From Acidobacteriaceae bacterium (GTDB taxonomy: Bacteria; Acidobacteriota; Terriglobia; Terriglobales; Acidobacteriaceae): 46,864 bases of DNA. The stretch lies in contig DAIDGZ010000141.1 of NCBI GenBank assembly GCA_027452125.1, positions 1-46,864 of the forward strand. The letters run 5' to 3'. Position 1 is the first letter of the stretch. Every line of letters begins with the position of its first letter. Below the pieces are notes generated by a model that saw only the letters and a program-made list of their open reading frames with translations, did no database searches and was not told where the DNA came from. Shown here piece after piece: positions 29,096-37,972 of this stretch. The position numbers were made by a program, and so were the translations under genes.

Positions 29096-30568
29096 TCAGT
29101 CTTCTCGCAGCGGATCGGCGATGTCGTATTCTTTCAGCTTGCGGTATAGGGTGGTCTTGCCTATACCGAGCAGCCGCGCTGCCCTCAGCTTGTCGCCACT
29201 CAATGTGCGAATGGCATGCAGGATCGCTTCGCGTTCCAAATCTGCCAGCGGACGCACGTCAGCGGCGCCATCGTCGCCATCCTTGCCATCTGGGTCGTCG
29301 AGCACGGCGGCGCGCCGGGCCTCCAGCCCCCGCTGCTGCAACTGCGTAGGCAGGTCGCCCAAATGCAGAATCGGGCCGGATGACAGAGCGCAGGCCCGCT
29401 CCATTGAATTTTCCAGTTCGCGCACGTTACCCGGCCAATCATGGCGCATCATGGTGCGCAGAGCCTCATCACTCAGGGTAAACTTCCGCCCATGCTCCCG
29501 GCTGATACGCTCTAGGAAGTGCGCAGCTAGTAGCGGAATATCCTCGCGCCGATCGCGTAGCGCTGGCAGTCGCAGATTGACCACATTGAGCCGGTAGAAG
29601 AGATCTTTGCGGAAGGCGCCTTTCTCCACCATCGCCGCCAGATCGCGGTTAGTGGCGGCCACGATCCGTGCCTTGATGGGTACGCGATGCGTCGCTCCCA
29701 CTGGCCGCACCTCGCGCTCCTGCAGAGAACGCAGCAGCTTGGCCTGCAGGTCCAGCGATAGCTCTCCGATCTCGTCCAGAAACACCGTACCACCCTCGGC
29801 GGAAACCAGCAGGCCGTCTTTGGCATGCAGGGCTCCGGTAAACGCTCCCTTCACGTAGCCGAAAAGTTCGCTCTCAATCAGCGTCGGTACCAGCGATCCG
29901 CAGTCGACCGGCAAAAAGGGCTTTTGCGCATTGGGCCCGTAGGCGTGGATGGTCCGCGCCACCAGTTCCTTGCCGGTTCCGCTTTCTCCCAGGATCAGCA
30001 CTGGATGCGTGCTCTGCGCCACCTTGGAGAGGATGCGGTAGATCTTCTCCATCTCCGGCGATCGTCCGATCATCGCGCCCAGCCCCTGGGAGAGCCGCAG
30101 TTGCTCGCGCAGTTGCCGCGTAGCCGTATCAGTGAGCAGACTGCGGGATGCCCGCTCCAGCACTGCCGAAAGCTCATCCATGGCAAAGGGCTTGGTCAGG
30201 TAATCCGCGGCGCCGCAACGCATCGCCTCCACCGCCGTGTTCACTGAGCCGGAGGCAGTCATGGCAATCACCGCTGTCTGAGGATAGAGCAACTTGCTCT
30301 CTGCAATGAGATCCAGGCTCCGACTGCTCCCCGCCGGCAGATTCACCAGCAGAATATCCACCGTACGACCACGCAGCAAGCTGCGCGTCTGCTCCAGATC
30401 GCTTGCAATCTCCACGACATAGCCCAGACTATCGGCAATCTCCGCGCACGCCGAGCGCACTGCAGCATCCGAGTCCACAACGAGCAGGTGCAAACGCACC
30501 ACGGGCTCGCCGTGTTGGGGGAGGTATTCCATGAAGGATATTTCAGGAACTGTATCAAGCATCGTCAT
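29096..30568 (-). CDS. Sigma-54-dependent NtrC-family activator (receiver + AAA+ + Fis HTH), receiver with Asn at the phospho-acceptor position
   Basis: GESGTGKELVARTIHAYGP, GYVKGAFTGALHAKDG (intact GAFTGA), HTH RAARLLGIGKTTLYRKLKEY; receiver VDILLVNLPAG. Confidence 0.92.
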   Translation of the reverse strand: MTMLDTVPEISFMEYLPQHGEPVVRLHLLVVDSDAAVRSACAEIADSLGYVVEIASDLEQTRSLLRGRTVDILLVNLPAGSSRSLDLIAESKLLYPQTAVIAMTASGSVNTAVEAMRCGAADYLTKPFAMDELSAVLERASRSLLTDTATRQLREQLRLSQGLGAMIGRSPEMEKIYRILSKVAQSTHPVLILGESGTGKELVARTIHAYGPNAQKPFLPVDCGSLVPTLIESELFGYVKGAFTGALHAKDGLLVSAEGGTVFLDEIGELSLDLQAKLLRSLQEREVRPVGATHRVPIKARIVAATNRDLAAMVEKGAFRKDLFYRLNVVNLRLPALRDRREDIPLLAAHFLERISREHGRKFTLSDEALRTMMRHDWPGNVRELENSMERACALSSGPILHLGDLPTQLQQRGLEARRAAVLDDPDGKDGDDGAADVRPLADLEREAILHAIRTLSGDKLRAARLLGIGKTTLYRKLKEYDIADPLRED

Positions 30569-30634
30569 TCCCTTTACGTGATCCTGGTCACAATGATGTG
30601 ATGAGTCACCACAGCCGAACCCGTGCAGGCCAGC

Positions 30635-31516
30635 TCAACGGCATGCGGCCGGCAACTCAATTGCAAATCGTGCACCACCACTCAAGCGGTTGCCGACTTC
30701 GATCCGCCCACCCGCTGATTCCACCAGCGAGCGTACAATCGAAAGTCCCAGTCCGCGATGTGCTACCGCCAAGCCATCTACCTGGGAATGCCCTTCGGTA
30801 TGCGTTGAGAAACCTGCCTCAAAGATCTTTGCCATGACCGATTCAGAAATCCCCGGCCCGTTATCCTCCAGTGTGAGTAGCAGCATGCGGGTTGCGTTCG
30901 GCATCGTCCCCTTCTCCCGCAACTCAATCTGAATCCTGCCCCCCGCGAACATGGCCTCAACCGAGTTCTTCACCAGATTCACCATCAGCCGAGTCAGGTC
31001 CTCGCACGACATCCGCACCGGTAACGATCCGCTCAACACATCCATAGTCAGTGCGATCCGCGGCCCCGCAATGGCCGCAAGAAGATTCCGCAGGGCCAGC
31101 AGATCCGCAGCCAGGTTTTCTACCGGCCCAGCAGACGCAACCTCGGTCGAATGCAGCGGCACCACTCGTGGCCCGGCACGCAGCGGCAATGTACCGCCCC
31201 CCTGCGCGGCCTGCGCATCGAGCGCCACCAGCTTCTCCACCAGTCGGCGGCTGGCACCAGCCAGCAGACGCAACTCATGACCGTAGTGGACATAGGGCGG
31301 AGCCAATACCCCCGGCTCCTCGAGCAGATCGCAGTAGAGCGTCAGCGCCGTCACCATATTCCGCACATCATGAGCCACCTCGGCAAGGCTCTCTCCCCGC
31401 CCCTGCAAACGGGATAACGTCTCCATCACTGCCTCTACCCGTTTGCGCTCCATCCCGCCCAGATCCGGCGTTTGCCCAGCCTGTATCTGCACAGTTCGCT
31501 GCATCGCTTGCTCCAT
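30635..31516 (-). CDS. Soluble sensor histidine kinase (no visible TM or sensor domain)
   Basis: H-box LAEVAHDVRNMVTALTLYCDLLEE; N-box LMVNLVKNSVEAM; DNGPGISESVMAKIFEAGFSTH; HRGLGLSIVRSLVESAGGRIEV. Confidence 0.9.
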   Translation of the reverse strand: MEQAMQRTVQIQAGQTPDLGGMERKRVEAVMETLSRLQGRGESLAEVAHDVRNMVTALTLYCDLLEEPGVLAPPYVHYGHELRLLAGASRRLVEKLVALDAQAAQGGGTLPLRAGPRVVPLHSTEVASAGPVENLAADLLALRNLLAAIAGPRIALTMDVLSGSLPVRMSCEDLTRLMVNLVKNSVEAMFAGGRIQIELREKGTMPNATRMLLLTLEDNGPGISESVMAKIFEAGFSTHTEGHSQVDGLAVAHRGLGLSIVRSLVESAGGRIEVGNRLSGGARFAIELPAACR

Positions 31517-31912
31517 CGATCTTCTCCCCCTTCTTACCCAGCCACACGGTCAGCAACCAACAGCGCAGCGCCTCCTCACCGCCTTGCAGGCGCCACCCTG
31601 TTCCCGTTTCTGCCCCCGATACCGGGGTTTTGTCCCTTTCTGTTACACGTGGCGTGCCAAACCAGAACAGCTCTTTCTAAGTTCCTGATAAGGGGAGAGA
31701 TGAATCGCCTTGGCGGGGTAGGTGCCGGAGATATTCTGTCCTCTGATTCTGTTCCAAAACGGAACCATCTTGACCTAGACCCACATGCAAATGGCTCATG
31801 ATAATTAACTTACCTCTGCATCTCCATTCAGGAACCACTCGAAGCCGGATTCCCATTGCGGGCGCAAGCGCAGCACTCTCCTCTCACACCTCCGCTCCCG
31901 TACAATCCCTCT

Positions 31913-32650
31913 ATGCATGCCGATGATTCTTTCTTTCGTCCCGGTGGCCGCGCGGCCCATGAGCTTCGTCCCCTCAGCTTTACGCCCGGCTTTGTCCAAA
32001 CCGCTGAGGGCTCCGTTTTCATCGCACTGGGCAACACCCGCGTTCTGTGCAATGCCACTATCGAGCAGGGCGTACCGAGCTGGTTGCGCAACTCAGGCCG
32101 TGGCTGGGTCACGGCTGAGTACTCCATGCTGCCTCGCTCTACAGTGACCCGTACCCCGCGGGAAAGCGAGCGCGGCAAGATCGGCGGCCGTACCCATGAA
32201 ATTCAGCGACTCATCGGCCGGAGTCTGCGCTCGGTAGTAGACATGCATGCGCTCGGAGAGCGCACCGTGATCCTCGACTGCGATGTGATCCAAGCCGATG
32301 GCGGAACGCGCACCGCTGCCATCACCGGTGCCACCGTAGCGCTGGCCTTGGCACTGGATGCCCTGGTCAAGGCCGGAACGCTCAAGCAGTCGCCGCTCAA
32401 GCAACTGCTGGCCGCTACCTCCGTGGGCATCGTCGGCGGCGTTCCGCTACTCGACTTGTGCTACGAGGAGGACTCGCAGGCAGAGGTGGACATGAACGTA
32501 GTGATGACCGCAGACGGCGGCTTGGTGGAGACGCAGGCAACCGCCGAGAAGGGCTCCTACTCCCGCGCGGAACTGAATGGACTCATCGATCTGGCCGAGA
32601 CCGGCCTGAAGGAGATCTTGTGCGCTCAGCGCGCCATTCTGGGACAGTGA
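31913..32650 (+). CDS. rph: Ribonuclease PH (start at ATG 31913)
   Basis: [76 protein letters not shown]. Confidence 0.95.
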   Translation: MHADDSFFRPGGRAAHELRPLSFTPGFVQTAEGSVFIALGNTRVLCNATIEQGVPSWLRNSGRGWVTAEYSMLPRSTVTRTPRESERGKIGGRTHEIQRLIGRSLRSVVDMHALGERTVILDCDVIQADGGTRTAAITGATVALALALDALVKAGTLKQSPLKQLLAATSVGIVGGVPLLDLCYEEDSQAEVDMNVVMTADGGLVETQATAEKGSYSRAELNGLIDLAETGLKEILCAQRAILGQ

Positions 32651-32785
32651 TATCCCGAGGAACCCACCGCCGCGAAAATTGGCAACCCTGCGTCCAACAG
32701 ATAGCAACCTGCAGATACGCTGCTGGACGCAGCAGGCTTCATTTGGGCGCACTGGCCGGTCCATCCGGCGGCACAAGGAGGCATT

Positions 32786-33859
32786 ATGGCGGCGGAAACT
32801 CCCGAATGTCAGCGGAGTGGGTTTGACTGGAGCGGCCTGACACTTTTCCTCGTTACCTTGGCCACAATTGTGCTATCCGCCGCAATGGTGTGGCCTTTTC
32901 TTCCAGCCCTCACTGGAGCAATTGTGCTCGCCATCGTCACCCGCAAGCCCTACCGCTGGCTGGCAGCCCGGCTGCACCGTCCCACTCTGACTGCGACAAT
33001 AGCTCTGACACTGGTAGTATTGGCCATCATCACACCAGCTGTATTTGTGTCCCATGGACTGGGTCGCCACGCACTCGATGCGGCGCGCGGCCTGCAAAAC
33101 GGAGCTGCCGAGGAACAGCTCAGCCAGTTCATCGCCAATCATCCGCGCATTGGCCAGGTGCTTCAGTACGGGACCGACAACAGCGACCCTGGCCAGACCA
33201 TCCAGAAGTGCGTGCGAGCTGCGGCAGGCTGGCTGGCGGCAGTCCTGGGGCGTTCCCTCCATGCCCTGCTGCAAATTGTCGTAATGCTATTCGTACTCTT
33301 TTTCCTCTACAGAGACGAAACAGAGGCGCTGCACCTGATCCGCGCGATGCTGCCTCTGAGGCGCGAAGAGACCATTTACCTGCTGCATCGTGCAAACACC
33401 ACCGTGCAGGCGCTGGTGCTGGGACGTTTTGCCGTCGCCAGCCTCCAAGGGCTGGTGGCTGGCATCTCCTTCGCCGCTCTTGGCGTGCATGGAGCAACCC
33501 TGCTCGGCATCGCGACGCTCTTTTTTGCCCTGGTGCCCGCAGTTGGCGCGTTCGTGGTTTGGCTTCCCGTGGCCATTTATCTGGCGATTCTGCACTTCTG
33601 GATGCAGGCCATCATCCTCGTAGTGATTGGGTCACTTTTGATCAGCACGATGGATAACTTCCTGTATCCGATCCTCGTGGGGTCACGACTGCGGCTCCAC
33701 ACCGTGCCCATCTTCTTCGCCATGGTCGGCGGCGTCTGGTTTTTTGGCGTCAGCGGACTGGTGCTGGGCCCGGTCGTCTTCAACCTGACGGCCTCACTTC
33801 TGCAAATCTGGCGCTGCCGCGTCCGCGGAACATCATTGCCCGACCTCCAAACGGAATAG
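32786..33859 (+). CDS. AI-2E family transporter/permease
   Basis: Multi-TM; LFFLYRDETEALHLIRAMLPL, LPVAIYLAILHFWMQAIILVVIGSLLISTMDNFLYPILVGSRLRLH. Confidence 0.9.
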   Translation: MAAETPECQRSGFDWSGLTLFLVTLATIVLSAAMVWPFLPALTGAIVLAIVTRKPYRWLAARLHRPTLTATIALTLVVLAIITPAVFVSHGLGRHALDAARGLQNGAAEEQLSQFIANHPRIGQVLQYGTDNSDPGQTIQKCVRAAAGWLAAVLGRSLHALLQIVVMLFVLFFLYRDETEALHLIRAMLPLRREETIYLLHRANTTVQALVLGRFAVASLQGLVAGISFAALGVHGATLLGIATLFFALVPAVGAFVVWLPVAIYLAILHFWMQAIILVVIGSLLISTMDNFLYPILVGSRLRLHTVPIFFAMVGGVWFFGVSGLVLGPVVFNLTASLLQIWRCRVRGTSLPDLQTE

Positions 33860-33965
33860 AGAAATATCTCCGCGACCTTCTCCGTTCCGGCGAATCCATC
33901 AAGTCGAGGGCCGGCTCATCTCAGACGACTCACACTGCATTCCCCGACCCTCTACGGAGTACCCC

Positions 33966-34442
33966 ATGAACAATGATTCTCTGCGCCAACATGTGCTTAA
34001 CCTGCTCACCAGCAGCCATGCGCACGCGAACTTCGATACTGTCCTCAAGAATTTTCCGGTCGAGTTGCGCGGCAAGCGGCCGCGCGGCGCCAAACACTCC
34101 CCCTGGGAGGTGCTCGAACACATGCGCATCGCCCAGTGGGACATTCTCGAGTTCTCCCGCAACCCCGCACATAGGTCACCAGAATTCCCGGCCGGCTATT
34201 GGCCAGCAACGCAATCCCCGCCCAATGTCCGTGCCTGGAATAAGAGCGTCAACGCCTTCAAACTGGATCTGAAGACGATGTGCGATCTGGTTGCTGCCGA
34301 ATCCACTGACCTGTTCGCGCCCATTCCGCATGGGGAGGGCCAGACCATCCTGCGCGAGGCTCTGCTGGTTGCCGACCACAATGCTTACCACCTCGGCGAG
34401 ATGGTGCTGCTGAGACGGCAGTTGGGGGCCTGGCAGAGGTAG
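33966..34442 (+). CDS. DinB-family protein
   Basis: KHSPWEVLEHMRIAQWDILEF ... VADHNAYHLGEMVLLRRQLGAW, four-helix DinB-like His pattern. Confidence 0.82.
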   Translation: MNNDSLRQHVLNLLTSSHAHANFDTVLKNFPVELRGKRPRGAKHSPWEVLEHMRIAQWDILEFSRNPAHRSPEFPAGYWPATQSPPNVRAWNKSVNAFKLDLKTMCDLVAAESTDLFAPIPHGEGQTILREALLVADHNAYHLGEMVLLRRQLGAWQR

Positions 34443-34633
34443 GGATCTGTGGTTAAAGGTCGGCGATCAGACACCAAACAGAGTGTCTGCGGAATTCCTG
34501 GATCGGCATAGGCTTACATGGGCGGGACGTGCATTCCGGCCAGGCTGCGTGCACAGATTATGAGCAAATACAAGCGTTGTCCATATTCACTCACACCCAG
34601 GGAGCCTTTTCCTTCGCCTCTATTTGCTGCTTC

Positions 34634-35314
34634 TCAAAGGATATTCACCGCCCGTGCCGCCAGCAGAGCCACCGTCGCCAGCGAGATGAGCGACTGCACC
34701 ATCATCAGAACCTTGGCCCAGCGAGTCAGCACCGGACAGTCTGTCGGGGAAAAGGCCGTGCTGGTGTTGAAAGCCAGAAACAGGTAGTCCACAAATCCTG
34801 GAGTCCACCCCTGCCTCTGCTGGCCAGCCGCAGTTTCAGTCATCTGCGGAAAAAGGAAGGCTCCATCGGTATGCGCGCCGCGCAGCTCTCGCGCATGAGG
34901 TCCGCCTGCATCCAGCCGCCAGTACCACGACGCAAATACGAGAATATTCGAGATCCACAACGCCGCTGAAGCGCGCAATAGGGCCTGCGGAGCAATGGCA
35001 TGGGCGGGCAGTTCATAGACCAGGAGGCATAGTGACCAGATCATGTCTACCGTCACCACGGAGGTAAGGATGTACCCCAGAATTCTATGTGGCTGATAAA
35101 AGTCCCGCCTATCGGTCCACACCGTTGGCAGGATGAGAATGGCTACCACTACAATCAGCAGCCAACTGGGACCTGCAGAGAGCGGCTCAGGAAGCGCCAG
35201 GCGCAGCACACCCACTGCCAGCAGTGCCACCATGGCAGGCCAACGCGGCTCACGATGCTTCAGACGCCCGTTTTTAGTCAATTCTGATCTCTGCTCTGCC
35301 TGCTGGCTGCGCAT
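34634..35314 (-). CDS. Integral membrane protein, DUF1345-like
   Basis: Several TM segments; C-terminal DYLFLAFNTSTAFSPTDCPVLTRWAKVLMMVQSLISLATVALLAARAVNIL. Confidence 0.75.
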   Translation of the reverse strand: MRSQQAEQRSELTKNGRLKHREPRWPAMVALLAVGVLRLALPEPLSAGPSWLLIVVVAILILPTVWTDRRDFYQPHRILGYILTSVVTVDMIWSLCLLVYELPAHAIAPQALLRASAALWISNILVFASWYWRLDAGGPHARELRGAHTDGAFLFPQMTETAAGQQRQGWTPGFVDYLFLAFNTSTAFSPTDCPVLTRWAKVLMMVQSLISLATVALLAARAVNIL

Positions 35315-35543
35315 GTGCCTACTTTACATCCTCTCTATTGTCCGCCAATTAGCCATTGTGAAATGAATAACTTACACTAACCCGTTCGACGCGGGAACAC
35401 GTGTGTGTCCCCCCGCACACAAAAATGTTTCACGTCTCTGATACGATGAAATTGATTGCAGTTCCCGCCGCCAGGCTGATTCCAATCCTCCCAGGACCTT
35501 GAGCGTTCAGGTGGCCGGAGCCAAACCAGAAGGAGAATTTTCC

Positions 35544-36596
35544 ATGCCTCTAGTCTCCATGCGGCAGCTCCTCGACGAGGCCGCCAAGGGCGGTTACGGC
35601 GTCGGTGCGTTCAACGTCAACGATATGGAACAGATCCAGGCCATTATGGAAGCGGCCCGGGAAACCCAGTCCCCGGTGATCATCCAGGCCAGCCGTGGCG
35701 CGCGCGCCTTCGCCCAGGATCGCTACCTCTACCACCTGATGCTGGCCGCCGCCGAGCTCTATCCTGAGATTCCCATCGCCATGCATCAGGACCATGGCAA
35801 CAGCTTTGAGACCTGCAAGAGCGCCATCGAACTGGGCTTCACCTCGGTGATGATGGACGGCTCACTCAAGGCCGACGGCAAGACTCCCTCCAGCTTCGAG
35901 GAGAACGTCGAGATCACCCGTCGTGTCGTTGATTTTGCCCACGAGCGCGGCGTCACCGTGGAAGGCGAGATCGGCGTGTTGGGCGGCGTGGAAGACGGCC
36001 ACGGTGCGGGCGGCAGCGGCCTTGATCACATCACCGATCCCGACCAGGCAGTCGAGTTTGCTGAGCGCACCGGCGTAGATGCCTTGGCCATCGCCATCGG
36101 CACCAGCCACGGCGCCTACAAGTTCACGAAGAAGCCGGATGGCTCGGTGCTCAAGATGGATGTGCTCATTGCTATCCACAAGCGCCTGCCCCATACCCAC
36201 TTGGTGATGCACGGCAGCTCCTCAGTCCCCAAGGACCTGCAGGACATCGTGAACCAGTACGGCGGCTCGCTCAAGGAGACTTGGGGCGTCCCCGTTGAGG
36301 AGATCCAGCTCGGCATCCGCAATGGCGTTCGCAAGATCAACGTGGATACTGACAACCGTCTGGCCATTACCGGTGCAATCCGCAAGGTGCTGTGGACGCA
36401 GCCGGAAAAGTTCGATCCCCGTGACTACATGAAGCCTGCCCGAGAAGCCATGCAGAAGCTCGTCGCCCAGCGCATGCGAGAGTTCGGCCAGGCCGGACAC
36501 GCTGGCGACTATACCCAGGTCCCCGTGGCAGACATGGCCAAGGGCTATGCCGACGGTAGTCTGGATACCCGTCCTTCGGTGGTTGGAGCCCGCTAG
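35544..36596 (+). CDS. fba: Class II fructose-bisphosphate aldolase (ATG start at 35544)
   Basis: [38 protein letters not shown]...[37 protein letters not shown] upstream. Confidence 0.94.
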   Translation: MPLVSMRQLLDEAAKGGYGVGAFNVNDMEQIQAIMEAARETQSPVIIQASRGARAFAQDRYLYHLMLAAAELYPEIPIAMHQDHGNSFETCKSAIELGFTSVMMDGSLKADGKTPSSFEENVEITRRVVDFAHERGVTVEGEIGVLGGVEDGHGAGGSGLDHITDPDQAVEFAERTGVDALAIAIGTSHGAYKFTKKPDGSVLKMDVLIAIHKRLPHTHLVMHGSSSVPKDLQDIVNQYGGSLKETWGVPVEEIQLGIRNGVRKINVDTDNRLAITGAIRKVLWTQPEKFDPRDYMKPAREAMQKLVAQRMREFGQAGHAGDYTQVPVADMAKGYADGSLDTRPSVVGAR

Positions 36597-36616
36597 GTAT
36601 CACCTCAGTACCAAAC

Positions 36617-36653
36617 AAAAAGGCCGCTTCGCCCGATGCGAAGTGGCCTTTTT
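36617..36653. terminator. Bidirectional intrinsic terminator between convergent fba and unknown gene
   Basis: AAAAAGGCCGCTTCG-cccgatg-CGAAGTGGCCTTTTT: 15-bp stem with one G-T pair, A-run and T-run on each side. Confidence 0.9.
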
Positions 36654-36670
36654 CTATCTTCTCCTCAAAA

Positions 36671-37012
36671 TCAACTTGGTTCGTGCATGCACTCCGCGGG
36701 AGTGCCTTCCGGAACTGCGATAAGGCGCTCGACATCCTTACTTGCTTCTAATGCACGCGCTACACCGAAGTCCATGGCAATGGCATCGAGCTTTTGCGCA
36801 TACAACCGGTGCACTTCCTGCAGCTCGTCGCATAATTCGGCCCGGTGCACCTTATTCAGGTATTCCGATGCCTCCCAGCGCGTCTTCAAGATGATGAAGG
36901 ATCGCAGGCTGACAAGTTCCTCGACCTCGGCAGCCAGCCGTGCCTCCGGCGTGTTCTCAATAAAACGGATTACAGGATCAAACGTAGACATTTCAAGAAT
37001 GGCAGTCGACAC
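36671..37012 (-). CDS. Unknown ~113-aa helical protein (paralog 1), GTG start
   Basis: Similar to the 37336..37683 product: shared AIL, ELxxLRxxLxxKxxW, RAExxxLxxxYxxKxDxIAMxFGVxxA, VER, ECMH; GAGGAGG RBS. Confidence 0.82.
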   Translation of the reverse strand: MSTAILEMSTFDPVIRFIENTPEARLAAEVEELVSLRSFIILKTRWEASEYLNKVHRAELCDELQEVHRLYAQKLDAIAMDFGVARALEASKDVERLIAVPEGTPAECMHEPS

Positions 37013-37158
37013 AACAGTCCTCCTCTTCCAGCCTGCCTTCAGCGCAGCAGCACATTGTGTTGGAGAAGCGCCGGAAGCCTGAACCTCGCTGCAACGGGTG
37101 AAGCCCTTCTTGCACGGGACTCTGCTTAACAGATTGACACTCGATCTTGATACCCACA

Positions 37159-37172
37159 GTGATTTAAATCAC
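37159..37172. promoter_or_regulatory. Palindrome GTGATTTAAATCAC, CRP/FNR-superfamily-like operator
   Basis: Starts 147 bp upstream of the paralog 1 start; near-identical copy at 37826..37839 upstream of paralog 2. Confidence 0.65.
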
Positions 37173-37335
37173 ATTTTAGGCGCGAATCAATCAATGCAGC
37201 CGGCAAGGAAAAATTACCTTATGCTTTTGGCAAAGATGGCCTTGGGGGACAAGATGCAGGTTTGCTTATTCAATGGGAAGGTGTTGCGCACTGAAAGCAA
37301 AAAGCGGAAGCGGGATGAATATATGAGATGCGAGC

Positions 37336-37683
37336 TTAATCGCCGAATTCATCCTCTGCATCTTGATGCATGCATTCGGATGCGGTGCGCGACGAAGCCA
37401 GCGTGCGTTCCACTTCGTCCTGCGCATTCATCGCAGCCTGCACGCCAAACCGCATTGCAATTTCGTCGATCTTCTCGAAGTAACGATTGCGCAATCGCCT
37501 TACCTCAGCCCGTTGAGCCGCATAGGCGTGGGATGGAGAGCCAACTCCGTGCGGCCTCCACTGCATCTTCGCCACCAGCAATAAACGCAGATGCGCCAAT
37601 TCCACGGTTGCATCACTCAATAGTGCTTCACTCGCTTCAGGCGCTGATTCGGTCACGACGGTATCAAGAATGGCTGCGGACAC
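37336..37683 (-). CDS. Unknown ~115-aa helical protein (paralog 2), GTG start at 37683
   Basis: Start corrected from 37728 because GGAAGAGGAGGACTGCTGTGTCCGCAGCCATTCTTGA aligns with the paralog 1 start region. Confidence 0.82.
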   Translation of the reverse strand: MSAAILDTVVTESAPEASEALLSDATVELAHLRLLLVAKMQWRPHGVGSPSHAYAAQRAEVRRLRNRYFEKIDEIAMRFGVQAAMNAQDEVERTLASSRTASECMHQDAEDEFGD

Positions 37684-37825
37684 AGCAGTCCTCCTCTTCC
37701 GGCCCCAGTCTGCAAAGAGCAAACCCACCTGGAAAGGCCGGAATCCAAAACCCGCACCCTGCGGGTGAACCCATTCTTTCTGTCGGATTCTAGAAAGAGT
37801 CTCTCGCTGTTTTGCGCCCTATTCA

Positions 37826-37839
37826 GTGATTTGAATCAC
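37826..37839. promoter_or_regulatory. Palindrome GTGATTTGAATCAC, CRP/FNR-superfamily-like operator
   Basis: Starts 143 bp upstream of the paralog 2 start; one mismatch from the 37159 copy. Confidence 0.65.
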
Positions 37840-37972
37840 TCAGAATTCATATGTACCGAAAGTTCGTGACGAATACGTGAATACACAGTGGATTTTCCAC
37901 TCTGCATCAGAGCGCTGCGCAAATCCTCTAGCTCTGCTTCCTTCTCACTTTATGTACAGCTGGTAGATGAGC

